Assembly: GCF_002218005.2 (NCBI RefSeq)
Contig: NZ_AP018678.1
Coordinates: 124,001 to 188,000 of the forward strand
Reading direction: 5' to 3'
Source: Vibrio algivorus
Lineage (GTDB): Bacteria > Pseudomonadota > Gammaproteobacteria > Enterobacterales > Vibrionaceae
Length of the DNA: 64,000 nucleotides
Below the pieces are notes generated by a model that was given only the letters and a program-made list of their open reading frames with translations, had not been told where the DNA came from and ran no database searches. The translations under genes were made by a program, and so were the position numbers. Positions 27,701-35,153 of the stretch are shown piece after piece; positions within the stretch are counted from its first letter, which is position 1; each line of letters begins with the position of its first letter.

Positions 27701-27867
27701 GGATTGGCGATAAGCAACAACCAGTGAAAATGAAATCTAGTGATGGGGTGAATATCAATGATATCGGCCTCATTGATCCAACTCGCGAAGGCAAAGGTGT
27801 ACTACTTGATTGGGTTGTCGGTTCTGCCGCTCGTCAGGCATTACCGGGTAAGATTAAGCTGTCTTAA
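24781..27867 (+). CDS. ttrA: Tetrathionate reductase catalytic subunit TtrA
   Basis: Periplasmic molybdopterin (bis-MGD) enzyme reducing tetrathionate to thiosulfate. 1028 residues (Salmonella TtrA about 1020), twin-arginine signal KRRKFIKSGLAVGGGVAF, a 4Fe-4S motif CFGCWTLCGVRVRV plus Cys in STACARGNAM, and typical DMSO-reductase-family blocks (GNEGRDDIIKRFAFNSFGTR, GTAPAQAGNPFKRQARQLAN, and the C-terminal MopB-binding region GHTELGERAHW). Arsenate and polysulfide reductases are relatives, but gene order with ttrSR settles the substrate. Confidence 0.95.
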   Translation: MDNKRRKFIKSGLAVGGGVAFAAGYSSTAAHTAKGIIEGTSGEKTKHIHFGNSLDPEYKVKNGNLIANPKQRVAPSMCFGCWTLCGVRVRVDNETDEILRISGNPYHPLSSEQKIPFETPVKDAYLSLTGEAGIEGRSTACARGNAMMDVRTSPYRITQPLKRVGKRGEGKWQPISYEQLLKEVVEGGDLFGEGHVDGLQAIRDIKTPVDQNNPEYGPLANQLLMTNAGNEGRDDIIKRFAFNSFGTRNFGHHGSYCGYGFRAGSGAFMNDLDKNAHMKPDFENAEFALFIGTAPAQAGNPFKRQARQLANARTRGNFEYTVVTPTLQMSTSLATGNNNHWLAIKPGTDSALVLAIIQWMISNDKYDKNFLAQPSAAAMKKAGNAHWCNATHLVIVEQGHEREGGFLRASDLGWDYNGDKLSDGDAYVIVDESSGELALHTQDQPAQLYVDQKVNTPHGEVAVRSSMQQLKQAAFEYSIEEFAELCGIPANQMTKLAAKLHKHGSKSVVDTHGGNMHSNGFYNAFSIVMLNAMLGNINKKGGMKAKAGGYPTSAAGPRYDFTQFDGMVAPKGIFLSRSKFPYQKTTEYKRRVEAGESPYPTRAPWYPISAPLLTEHLSAAIDGYPYRLKAWINHMANPLYGVPGLTTLLREKLCDPKELPLIVSVDAFINETTAISDYIVPDTVTYESWGMAGPWHDVPTKAVTARWPIVEARTEKTADGREICLETFLIDMAKSMKLGGFGDKAIKDTQGNWHGIHNAADFYLRSAANLAYVAGGTPNASSEDIYFSGLERLLPDMQRVLNKDELAKVAFIYARGGRFENATEAYKGDVMKYQWQKPVAIWNEKLGTSRNTMTGELYSGCPTWYPQKLADGTAIEDMYAKSEWPFTLTNFKSNIHSAVSNLSPRLNSIKGNNPVYIHPQDAKQYGVQTGDQFTIETPTHSIKATAMLVDGIHRGVLGFEHGFGHTELGERAHWIGDKQQPVKMKSSDGVNINDIGLIDPTREGKGVLLDWVVGSAARQALPGKIKLS

Positions 27868-27887
27868 TTGGTAGTTTGGAACGAAAG

Positions 27888-27920
27888 ACGGACGATCATT
27901 AATTTGAACGTCCGTTTTTT
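27888..27920 (+). terminator. Terminator after ttrBCA
   Basis: Stem ACGGACG / CGTCCGT with a 14-base loop and a run of six T residues. Confidence 0.8.
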
Positions 27921-27947
27921 ATTTGGAGAATATTTTCGTTTCTCGGT

Positions 27948-28820
27948 TTATACGCTACACGCCAGTGTTTTACGTTTTACCCAAGTCTCATTAACCCACA
28001 GTGACAACATAATCACCGCACCCCCGAGTAATAAACGGGTTAAATCCACATCTCGATTCCAAATCACGATATTGACGATTAACCCTGCCGGTACTAGTGC
28101 ATTATTCATTACCGCCAATGCGCCGGCGTTAACTAGACAAGCGCCTTTATTCCACAAGAAATACCCTAGCCCCGAAGCAATTAAACCTAAATAGGTCAAA
28201 ATTCCCCATTGCAAGTTAGTGGTTGGCAGTTTGTCGGTATTCCCCATTAAAGCAAAAGCGATAGAGGCCACGACAAATGCGCCAATATAGAAGTATCCAA
28301 ATACTGTGCGTTGTGAGATTTCAACCTTATTTTGTTCCATGACATGCTTATAGCCGACTTGACCTAAGGCAAAACAAATATTGGCACCTTGTACGACTAA
28401 GAAACCACTTAGAAAGCTTTCATTGATACCGGCAAATTTAATAATGGCAGCACCCGCAACAGCAATAACGGCAGTTAACAAATACCAAGGTGAGAAGCGA
28501 CCTTTCAGCAGATCATAAATAAGTGTCACATAGATAGGTGTGAAGACAGTGAATAACAAAACTTCGGGTACGGAAAGTAACAGAAATGATTGGTAATAAA
28601 AGCAGTACATCAATCCAAGTTGAATACCACCAATCGCCATCAATTTACCGATTAGCTTTGCTGGAATGTCTTTAAATTGAAGGAAAGGAAGAAAGATTAG
28701 GCCAGCAAGGGCAATACGCATCCAAACAGAAAACCAAGCGTCAACTTGACCGGCAAGATAGACGCCGATCAAGCTAAATGAAAACGCCCACAAAAGAGTG
28801 ACCGCAGAAAGATAGAACAT
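27948..28820 (-). CDS. yigM: EamA-family transporter YigM (biotin uptake type)
   Basis: 290-residue, ten-helix drug/metabolite-type transporter. It follows E. coli YigM along its length: LLWAFSFSLIGVYLAGQVDA, LLLSVPEVLLFTVFTPIYVT, GILTYLGLIASGLGYFLWN and GALAVMNNALVPAGLIVN. YigM is the biotin importer of E. coli, so biotin is the likely substrate; related EamA proteins export amino acids. Start ATG at 28820. Convergent with ttrA, separated by its terminator. Confidence 0.8.
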   Translation of the reverse strand: MFYLSAVTLLWAFSFSLIGVYLAGQVDAWFSVWMRIALAGLIFLPFLQFKDIPAKLIGKLMAIGGIQLGLMYCFYYQSFLLLSVPEVLLFTVFTPIYVTLIYDLLKGRFSPWYLLTAVIAVAGAAIIKFAGINESFLSGFLVVQGANICFALGQVGYKHVMEQNKVEISQRTVFGYFYIGAFVVASIAFALMGNTDKLPTTNLQWGILTYLGLIASGLGYFLWNKGACLVNAGALAVMNNALVPAGLIVNIVIWNRDVDLTRLLLGGAVIMLSLWVNETWVKRKTLACSV

Positions 28821-28893
28821 AACTCACCAACTTAAATTGAGTGTAAACCAAAAATTGTTTTTTAAGTTTACATTAATTTAAATTGAAAACATA

Positions 28894-29319
28894 TTAGTCC
28901 TCTAAAGGTACGATCAGCATATCAACAGATGTATCATTAATGAGCTGGCGAGAAGTGGAAAGTAACTTACTCCAAAAATCTTTATGGTGACCACATAACA
29001 CTAAATCGACATGTTGTAGTTCAATTGCATGGGAAATTTCATTACATAAATCACCGCTTGATACGATGGTTTCGGTAATCGGAAAATCAATGTTCTCTAC
29101 AAGAGTTTGAATTTTTTTCTGTGCTGCTTCAAGCATGGCATTTTGGGTTTCGGCAAAATTGATTTCCATGAAACCGGTGTACATGTCTGTGAAATTGACA
29201 TCAATGTGAATCAGCGACAATTTAGCGTCGCAGGCTTTGGCTAATGCGGCGGCTTTATTGACGAGAATAACGCTGTCATCAGATAGGTCTACAGCTACAA
29301 GGATATGTTTGTACGTCAT
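28894..29319 (-). CDS. uspA: Universal stress protein A
   Basis: 141 residues (E. coli 144). MTYKHILVAVDLSDDS opens the Usp fold, and VDLVLCGHHKDFWSKLLSTS ... RQLIND closes it as in UspA. Cytoplasmic dimer induced by growth arrest. The ATG at 29319 is chosen over one 21 bases upstream because GGAGAGCG sits correctly before it and the family begins there. Grouped with ferritin and uspB as in other vibrios. Confidence 0.93.
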   Translation of the reverse strand: MTYKHILVAVDLSDDSVILVNKAAALAKACDAKLSLIHIDVNFTDMYTGFMEINFAETQNAMLEAAQKKIQTLVENIDFPITETIVSSGDLCNEISHAIELQHVDLVLCGHHKDFWSKLLSTSRQLINDTSVDMLIVPLED

Positions 29320-29635
29320 AATGCGCTCTCCAATTATCATTATTTCAGAGCTTAATGGTTAATGTTTTAAGCACTGGCTCTGTATTGAGACTATCATTAA
29401 CATAGCGCAAAAAGTGTTGCTTATCTCTCACTATTTCTTACATTTTGAGGTGATAAATGACTTTCCATTAATACAACAAACCATTTGTTGGTATACATAC
29501 ATATGGTTGAGAGTGGCTATTTATCCCTAAGTTACTTCAAGATACCAACGGTGAGTTTTGCATCTTGATGTTACTAACGTATAGGCCGTGTTATAGTTTG
29601 TGGAGGTGTGTATCAAAATATTGAAGGAGTCACAA
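29320..29635. other. uspA-ftnA divergent region with degenerate repeat
   Basis: No gene seen in these 316 bases. A degenerate palindromic repeat at 29522-29583 lies about 50 bases before ftnA. The rest is AT-rich and should carry the divergent uspA and ftnA promoters. I could not pick a convincing Fur box. Confidence 0.5.
29522..29583. repeat. Dispersed palindromic repeat, family A (short, degenerate)
   Basis: Left arm GTTACTTCAAGATACCAAC and right arm TTTGCATCTTGATGTTACTA, ending GTATA. Same arms as the copies at 30676 and 45721 but with the centre missing. Confidence 0.6.
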
Positions 29636-30166
29636 ATGCTGTCTAAAGCAATGGTTGAACAATTGAATGAGCAAATTAATCTAGAATTTTTCTCATCTAA
29701 TCTATACTTACAGATGAGTGCTTGGTGTGAAGATAAAGGCTTCGAAGGTGCAGCAGAGTTTCTACGTACTCATGCTACGGAAGAAATGGAACACATGCAG
29801 CGTTTGTTTACTTATGTGAGTGAAACGGGTGGCTTACCAATTCTAGGTGCGATTGATGCACCAAAACATGATTTCGATAGCTTAGGTGATGTGTTCCGTG
29901 AAACTTATAAACATGAGCAAATGATCACTCAATGTATCAATAAATTGGCTCACTTAGCTTTTACTAGTCAAGATTACTCAACCTTTAACTTTTTGCAGTG
30001 GTACGTGGCAGAGCAACACGAAGAAGAAAAATTGTTTAAAGGGATTTTAGACAAGCTTGAGTTGGTTGGTGAAGATGGCAAGGCCTTGTTCTTCATTGAT
30101 AAAGACTTAGCTGAATTAGCAAAACAAGGTTCATCATCTGTGATGGCAGGTTCTACGACTGTTTAA
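29636..30166 (+). CDS. ftnA: Non-haem ferritin
   Basis: Iron-storage ferritin forming a 24-subunit shell. 176 residues from ATG 29636 (MLSKAMVEQLNEQINLEFFS), with ferroxidase residues in EFFSSNLYL, THATEEMEHMQRLF and QWYVAEQHEEEK. GAAGGAGT five bases before the start decides it over an upstream in-frame start. No haem-binding Met of bacterioferritin type is seen. Next to uspA and uspB. Confidence 0.94.
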   Translation: MLSKAMVEQLNEQINLEFFSSNLYLQMSAWCEDKGFEGAAEFLRTHATEEMEHMQRLFTYVSETGGLPILGAIDAPKHDFDSLGDVFRETYKHEQMITQCINKLAHLAFTSQDYSTFNFLQWYVAEQHEEEKLFKGILDKLELVGEDGKALFFIDKDLAELAKQGSSSVMAGSTTV

Positions 30167-30247
30167 TGGGTCGAGAAAAGTAAAGGCAATGTAACGGTTG
30201 TTGAGATTGTCTTTTCCTCCTGCCATTTATGATGTTTGGAGGGAAAG

Positions 30248-30571
30248 ATGATCAGTGCAGATATACTATTAACCGCGTTATCCATTGTTACCCTTATTAA
30301 TTTAGTGCGTTATATCACCGCACTTCGCTCGCTCATTTTTATTATGAGAGAAGCGCATCCTCTTCTTTATCAGCAAGTCGATGGCCGTGGCTTTTTTAGC
30401 ACTCACGGCAATATGACCAAGCAAGTTCGCCTCTATCACTATCTGAAAGATAAAGAATACCTTCATCACCATGAAGAAGTCTTTATTAATAAATGCAGTA
30501 AAGTTCGCGAACTGTTTGTGTTAACTTCCGGTTTAGCTGGGTTTACTTTATTGATGGCCTTTATGGTTTAG
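30248..30571 (+). CDS. uspB: Universal stress protein B
   Basis: 107-residue inner-membrane protein (E. coli 111) with a hydrophobic segment at each end (ILLTALSIVTLINLV and FVLTSGLAGFTLLMAFMV) and a charged middle (GRGFFSTHGNMTKQVRLYHY). Needed for ethanol tolerance in stationary phase in E. coli, under RpoS. The ATG at 30248 is preceded by GGAGGGAAAG; an upstream start four codons earlier is less likely. Confidence 0.92.
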   Translation: MISADILLTALSIVTLINLVRYITALRSLIFIMREAHPLLYQQVDGRGFFSTHGNMTKQVRLYHYLKDKEYLHHHEEVFINKCSKVRELFVLTSGLAGFTLLMAFMV

Positions 30572-30608
30572 CTTTCACTCTTTCTACTCAACAAATGATG
30601 TGACATTG

Positions 30609-30646
30609 AAAGGATGTGCGTTAAAATCGCGCGTCCTTTTATTTTG
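30609..30646 (+). terminator. Terminator after uspB
   Basis: Stem AAAGGATGTGCG / CGCGCGTCCTTT (two G-U pairs), loop TTAAAAT, followed by TATTTTG. Confidence 0.75.
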
Positions 30647-30675
30647 CCTATTATTATATATTGGTTTGAAAGGTG

Positions 30676-30757
30676 CTGACATTCCTTCGCCAATCTTCCT
30701 TGCCTAAAGGTTTGGATGATAGCTCTGAGTTCTGCATCTTGACGTCACTTGGGTATA
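30676..30757. repeat. Dispersed palindromic repeat, family A
   Basis: Ends CTGCATCTTGACGTCACTTG then GGTATA. The reverse complement of 45721-45800 matches it nearly base for base, including TTGGATGATAGCTCTGA. It sits directly before the YhiN start and reads in frame with it. Confidence 0.82.
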
Positions 30758-30783
30758 TAGGCCGCAGTGCAAGAGAAGTAGTT

Positions 30784-31971
30784 ATGAGTATTCATTATGA
30801 TGTGGTGATTATCGGTGCTGGTGCCGCGGGCTTAATGTGCGCAGCGGAAGCGGGAAAACGAGGTCGCACAACCTTAGTGATCGATCATGCTAAAAAGCCT
30901 GGGCGTAAAATTCTTATCTCTGGTGGTGGTCGTTGTAACTTCACTAATTACGATGTCAGTGCCAATAACTACCTCTGCCAAAATCCGCATTTTGTGAAAT
31001 CCGCTCTATCGCAATACACCAACTGGGATTTTATCAGCCTAGTGTCGAAATACGGCATTGAGTTTGAAGAGCGTGAACACGGCCAATTATTCTGTGTCGA
31101 TTCCGCGAAGCAAATCGTTGATATGCTACTCAAGGAATGTGACTACCCAAATGTTTCGCAGCGCTACCGTTGTGATATTCACGATATTGAAAAAACCGAT
31201 AGCGGCTTTCGTTTTAAAGCCAACAACGATGAAATCACTTGTGAATCGCTAGTGGTGGCAACCGGTGGGCTTTCGATGCCAAAACTCGGCGCAACGCCAT
31301 TTGGCTATAAAGTCGCAGAGCAATTTGGTTTGTCAGTGCTTAATACCACCGCTGGACTCGTCCCATTTACGCTACACAAAGAAGATAAAGAAGACTTTGC
31401 CGAACTTTCCGGTATTGCTATCCCATCTGAAATTACTGCGCAAGATGGTACGGTCTTCAAAGAAGCTTTGCTGTTTACTCACCGTGGTCTATCTGGCCCA
31501 TCGGTATTACAAATTTCTTCGTACTGGCAGCCGGGTCAAACCGTTACCATCAACCTGATCCCAGAAGCGGATGTTTTAGAATTATTAACCCAATCTCGTG
31601 AAAAACATCCCAATCAAAGCCTAAAAAACACCTTAGCCAAAGTGCTGCCTAAGCGTTTAGTTGAAGTGCTGATTGAGCGTAAAATGTTGGAAGACAAACC
31701 TCTTAAACAGTTCAACCAAAACCAATTGCAAGCCATCGATCAGCAACTACAAAATTGGCAAGTTCTCCCTAATGGCACCGAAGGTTATCGCACCGCAGAA
31801 GTAACACTAGGCGGCGTTGACACTAAACACCTGTCATCAAAAACCATGCAATGTAATAGCGTACAAGGTTTGTATTTTATCGGTGAGGTGATGGATGTCA
31901 GCGGTTGGCTCGGAGGGTACAACTTTCAGTGGGCATGGGCCTCTGGTTTTGTTGCAGGGCAGTGGGTGTAG
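30784..31971 (+). CDS. YhiN/HI0933-family FAD-dependent oxidoreductase
   Basis: 395-residue flavoprotein. N-terminal FAD motif VVIIGAGAAGLMCAAEAGKR, then GRKILISGGGRCNFTN, and a closing GLYFIGEVMDVSGWLGGYNF that contacts FAD. The family (HI0933, YhiN, BaiN-like) is structurally known, but the in vivo reaction is not settled. An open frame extends 37 codons upstream to 30673, but that stretch is translated from a family A palindromic repeat; the ATG at 30784 matches family N-termini. Confidence 0.88.
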   Translation: MSIHYDVVIIGAGAAGLMCAAEAGKRGRTTLVIDHAKKPGRKILISGGGRCNFTNYDVSANNYLCQNPHFVKSALSQYTNWDFISLVSKYGIEFEEREHGQLFCVDSAKQIVDMLLKECDYPNVSQRYRCDIHDIEKTDSGFRFKANNDEITCESLVVATGGLSMPKLGATPFGYKVAEQFGLSVLNTTAGLVPFTLHKEDKEDFAELSGIAIPSEITAQDGTVFKEALLFTHRGLSGPSVLQISSYWQPGQTVTINLIPEADVLELLTQSREKHPNQSLKNTLAKVLPKRLVEVLIERKMLEDKPLKQFNQNQLQAIDQQLQNWQVLPNGTEGYRTAEVTLGGVDTKHLSSKTMQCNSVQGLYFIGEVMDVSGWLGGYNFQWAWASGFVAGQWV

Positions 31972-31991
31972 GTTTTTACCCAAGTCGTAAC

Positions 31992-32075
31992 AAGTAGTTC
32001 AGGCGGTCAACACAACATAAGAAGTCTTAGATTGACCACTTATGTTGTATCGATATAGCCTAAAGGAACTTACTT
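31992..32075. repeat. Imperfect inverted repeat downstream of norVW
   Basis: Arms AAGTAGTTC, AGGC and ACAACATAAG (31992-32021) face CTTATGTTGT, GCCT and GAACTTACTT (32039-32075). A competing pairing GGTCAA / TTGACC (32005-32036) crosses the inner stem. It follows the small ORF on the minus strand and overlaps its last codons. No T tract, so not a standard terminator. Confidence 0.6.
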
Positions 32076-32237
32076 GGTTGTTATCTGATAATATTCACAA
32101 GCCAGTTCATGATGAAGTGGAGAGGACTCTAGTTCGCAATCTCTTGGCTTATGCAGGTTTCGACGGTTTACTGTGTTAGCTGACCATTTAGCCCATGATG
32201 TTTGCAGTTCATATATATAATGATTTAGCACTTTCAT
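32070..32237 (-). CDS. 55-residue uncharacterised protein at the end of the norVW operon
   Basis: No family recognised. Begins MKVLNHYIYELQTSWAKW and ends ELACEYYQITTK then TAA. It starts 20 bases after the norW stop, with a near-perfect ribosome site AAGGGAGGATAT before the ATG, the best in this part of the window, so it is probably translated as the third cistron of norVW. Composition is soluble and mixed: two Trp, two Cys (CELE and ACEYY), four His, and an Arg-rich middle (NTVNRRNLHKPRDC). No membrane helix or signal. NO-inducible expression from the sigma-54 promoter at 35029 is the inference. It could be a vestige; only comparison with other vibrios would show. Confidence 0.68.
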   Translation of the reverse strand: MKVLNHYIYELQTSWAKWSANTVNRRNLHKPRDCELESSPLHHELACEYYQITTK

Positions 32238-32257
32238 ATATCCTCCCTTAGCCTTAT

Positions 32258-33415
32258 TTATACCAATGCAGGTAATGTTTTTAGCATTTTCAAGGCATTA
32301 CTCATGTGATTTTGAGTTGTGATAAAGCCGACTAGATTATTACTGTCATCAAACGCACGGGCGGTGATGCCTTCCTTATCTAATTCAATCGACCATTTTT
32401 GAACCGACTGGCCTGTATGCCCTGCTAATTGAATTGGTAGATTAGGTGTTTTTACTTTTACGAGCATTGCTGGCAATTTTAATGTGGCGGTTTGGCTTTC
32501 TGTTTGTAATAAGACCTTAGCTAATACGTTGGCACTTAATAAGGTTGGCTGCAAATAAGAGAGAACTTTATTTTCAATTTGAGCACAATCACCAAGAGCA
32601 TAGATATTTGAGTCGGATGTTTGTAATTGACGATTGACTATGATGCCTTTATCTACCGTTAATCCAGCCTGTTGTGCCAGGTGGATGTTGGGCTTGAGTC
32701 CTGAAGCTGAAATAACACTATCGACAAGAAATTGTTCACCAGAATGGAGAGTGATTTCGATGCCAAAGTCCGTTTGTTCGAGTGTTTGTACGGTATTATT
32801 TAAATATAACTTCACGCCACCTTGTATTAACTTTTGCTGTAAAGGTGCCGAAATAGCATCAGGTAACAGGGTTTGCATTATGCTGTTACACGGATCAACA
32901 ACCGACACAGTTTTACCTGATGTGGAGAGATCCATTGCTAATTCAGTGCCAATTAGGCCCGCACCAATAATGAGTACATGCTCTGCTTGATCCAATTTAT
33001 TCTGTGCTGCTTGGTACTCTATACGGCTATTGAGCGTTATCACATTCTTTACTGCTGAACCATTCATTGGTGGTATAAAGGTTGAAGCACCGGTTGCCAG
33101 TACTAATTTTGAATAACTAAGAACATCACCTTTGGTTGTTGTCACGCATTGTGCATGGTGATCAATCGTTTCCACTTTGGTTTGAGTGTAGATTACGATT
33201 TCATTATCTTGTGCGAAGTTATCTGCAGTTTGTCGAATAAGCGCATCTGCATTGTGTTTGTTGGTAAACACATGGCTAAGATCGGGCTTATTATAGTCAT
33301 GGCCATCATCAGCGGTAATCACTGTAATTGGCGCTTGTTTATCTGAACGGCGTAATGCCTTCACTAGTTGATAGGCAGCGAAACCACTGCCTATGATTAT
33401 AATTGGATTACTCAT
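32258..33415 (-). CDS. norW: Nitric oxide reductase FlRd-NAD+ reductase NorW
   Basis: NADH:flavorubredoxin reductase passing electrons to NorV. 385 residues, FAD motif IIIGSGFAAYQLVKALRRSD at the start, an NAD-binding motif VLIIGAGLIGTELAMDLSTS mid-chain, and a second FAD block SNIYALGDCAQIENKVL. E. coli NorW is 377. Its ATG overlaps the norV stop by one base (TAATG), so translation is coupled. Confidence 0.93.
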   Translation of the reverse strand: MSNPIIIIGSGFAAYQLVKALRRSDKQAPITVITADDGHDYNKPDLSHVFTNKHNADALIRQTADNFAQDNEIVIYTQTKVETIDHHAQCVTTTKGDVLSYSKLVLATGASTFIPPMNGSAVKNVITLNSRIEYQAAQNKLDQAEHVLIIGAGLIGTELAMDLSTSGKTVSVVDPCNSIMQTLLPDAISAPLQQKLIQGGVKLYLNNTVQTLEQTDFGIEITLHSGEQFLVDSVISASGLKPNIHLAQQAGLTVDKGIIVNRQLQTSDSNIYALGDCAQIENKVLSYLQPTLLSANVLAKVLLQTESQTATLKLPAMLVKVKTPNLPIQLAGHTGQSVQKWSIELDKEGITARAFDDSNNLVGFITTQNHMSNALKMLKTLPALV

Positions 33416-34959
33416 TACGCCACCTGAGATTGATTATTTTTATCGATATTGTTGCTTAATCTGCTTGCACAAGGTTCAAACACTTCTTTACCAATGCCAC
33501 ATTCAGGGCATAAGAAATCTTCAGGTACGTGATTCCAAGTGGTTCCAGGCTCAACACCTTGGTTTGGTTCACCAAGCTCAGGCTCATAGACCCATTGGCA
33601 AACGGTACATAACATCGCTTGCTGATCCTCTGCTGACGAGTTTGTGTTATTCACTGGTTCTACGTTAGTTGCTTCAATAACATTGGCAGGTTGAGAAACT
33701 GCTTTGTTTGTCATGATATTAGTGACATTTTTAGGCGCTGAATGATTCACATGTGACAGATCGTGCAATGCCCATTCTTTTGCAATTTGACGACCATAAT
33801 CACGACATTCTTGCATTGCTTTGCCATCAGGACGCCATTTGGTTTTTTTACTAATTGCTGTTTCAAATCCACAGTCCATCAAGCGTGTGTGGATACGGTC
33901 AACTGCACCGCCATTCCAGCCATAACTACCAAATGCCGCAGCTTTTTTATTTTTAAAGCGTAATCCTGTGATTTCTTCTAGCATGCCAGCCACTTTTGGC
34001 ATCATGACATTATTCATGGTAGAAGAGCCAACCAAGATACCTTTTGAACGGAATACATTAGATAAGATTTCGTTTTTATCGTGCAAAGAGACGTTAAACA
34101 CTTTAACCGCCACATTTGGATCTACATCATTAATACCTTGAGCAATAGCATCGGCCATCATGCGAGTATTATTCGACATTGAGTCATAAAATAAAGTGAT
34201 ACGGTCTTCTTGGTAGTTATCGGCCCATTCTAAATATTGGTGAATAATTTGAGTTGGGTTATCACGCCATACAATACCGTGAGCCGTTGCGATCATATCA
34301 ACGGGTAGCTCAAGGCTAAGTACTTCTTTGATTTTTGAGGTCACTAATGGACTAAATGGTGTCAAAATGTTGGCGTAATAACGTAAGCATTGCTCATAAA
34401 GCTCAACTTGATCCACTTCATCATTAAATAGGTGTTCATCACAGTAATGCTGACCAAATGCATCGTTACTAAACAGTACGGCATCTCCTGTCATATAAGT
34501 CATCATGCTATCTGGCCAATGCAGCATCGGAGATTCGACAAAGACAAGTGCTTTGCCATTACCTAAATCGATACTGTCACCGGTCTTAACTACATTAAAA
34601 TTCCAATCAGGCTGGTGGTGGTGACCTGTGATTGAATCAACAGCATTCTCGGTACAATAAATTGGAGTATTAGGGATTTTGGCTAAGAGTGCACCTAGAG
34701 CACCTGCGTGATCTTCTTCTGCATGGTTGATAACGATGTAATCAATCTCGTTAAGATCAATTTCCATTTCCAAGTTTTGGACGAACTGTTGACTAAAACG
34801 GTGATCGACGGTATCGATTAAAACAGTTTTTTCTTCTTTAATTAGATAGCTGTTATAACTGGTACCACGTGTGATTTTATATTCTGTACCATGGAAGTTT
34901 TGTACTTCCCAATCACGTTGACCAACCCAGTGGATGTTATTTTTAACATGAATAGACAT
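33415..34959 (-). CDS. norV: Anaerobic nitric oxide reductase flavorubredoxin NorV
   Basis: Reduces NO to N2O without oxygen. 514 residues: a metallo-beta-lactamase-type di-iron domain (ligands in NHAEEDHAGAL, then SNDAFGQHYCDEH and TAHGIVWRDN), a flavodoxin domain from about 250 (ITLFYDSMSNNTRMMADAI), and a C-terminal rubredoxin (CTVCQWVYEPELG and CPECGIG). A variable Ser/Asn-rich linker separates flavodoxin and rubredoxin. Start ATG 34959. Preceded by the sigma-54 promoter and NorR sites. Confidence 0.96.
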   Translation of the reverse strand: MSIHVKNNIHWVGQRDWEVQNFHGTEYKITRGTSYNSYLIKEEKTVLIDTVDHRFSQQFVQNLEMEIDLNEIDYIVINHAEEDHAGALGALLAKIPNTPIYCTENAVDSITGHHHQPDWNFNVVKTGDSIDLGNGKALVFVESPMLHWPDSMMTYMTGDAVLFSNDAFGQHYCDEHLFNDEVDQVELYEQCLRYYANILTPFSPLVTSKIKEVLSLELPVDMIATAHGIVWRDNPTQIIHQYLEWADNYQEDRITLFYDSMSNNTRMMADAIAQGINDVDPNVAVKVFNVSLHDKNEILSNVFRSKGILVGSSTMNNVMMPKVAGMLEEITGLRFKNKKAAAFGSYGWNGGAVDRIHTRLMDCGFETAISKKTKWRPDGKAMQECRDYGRQIAKEWALHDLSHVNHSAPKNVTNIMTNKAVSQPANVIEATNVEPVNNTNSSAEDQQAMLCTVCQWVYEPELGEPNQGVEPGTTWNHVPEDFLCPECGIGKEVFEPCASRLSNNIDKNNQSQVA

Positions 34960-35028
34960 AAATGACTCCTAAGTATGAATTCTAAATTTCGATAAAAAGT
35001 AAATTAATAAACTTGTTATTCATATAAT

Positions 35029-35044
35029 TGCAGTATGCGTGCCA
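35029..35044 (-). promoter_or_regulatory. Sigma-54 promoter of norVW
   Basis: Read on the minus strand: TGGCACGCATACTGCA, matching TGGCACG-N4-TTGCA with one mismatch (C for T). It lies 70 bases before the norV start and 54 bases or more from the NorR sites, as bacterial enhancer-driven promoters require. Confidence 0.85.
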
Positions 35045-35097
35045 ACTTTAAAAATAATTTAAATTCAATTGGTTATGTTTTTTTCTTTATTTTAGCT

Positions 35098-35108
35098 GTC
35101 ATAATGAC
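35098..35108. promoter_or_regulatory. NorR enhancer site 1
   Basis: GTCATAATGAC, a perfect match to the NorR palindrome GTCA-N3-TGAC; nearest of three to the sigma-54 promoter. Confidence 0.78.
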
Positions 35109-35122
35109 ACGAATATATTGAT

Positions 35123-35133
35123 GTCAAAAGGAC
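35123..35133. promoter_or_regulatory. NorR enhancer site 2
   Basis: GTCAAAAGGAC, one mismatch from GTCA-N3-TGAC, keeping the outer GT-N7-AC. Starts 25 bases after site 1. Confidence 0.68.
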
Positions 35134-35142
35134 ACTTTGTGT

Positions 35143-35153
35143 GTCATATTGAC
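35143..35153. promoter_or_regulatory. NorR enhancer site 3
   Basis: GTCATATTGAC, perfect match. Starts 20 bases after site 2 and 25 bases before the norR start, so NorR binding may also limit its own transcription. Confidence 0.78.

Noticed and set aside
30673..30783. Long form of the YhiN protein
   Set aside because: The extra residues are repeat-derived and also appear at the false start of the DUF4870 gene.
31981..32100. attC-like integron cassette site
   Set aside because: The inverted arms recall attC, but the core GTTRRRY/RYYYAAC boxes are not both present and there is no integrase or cassette array.
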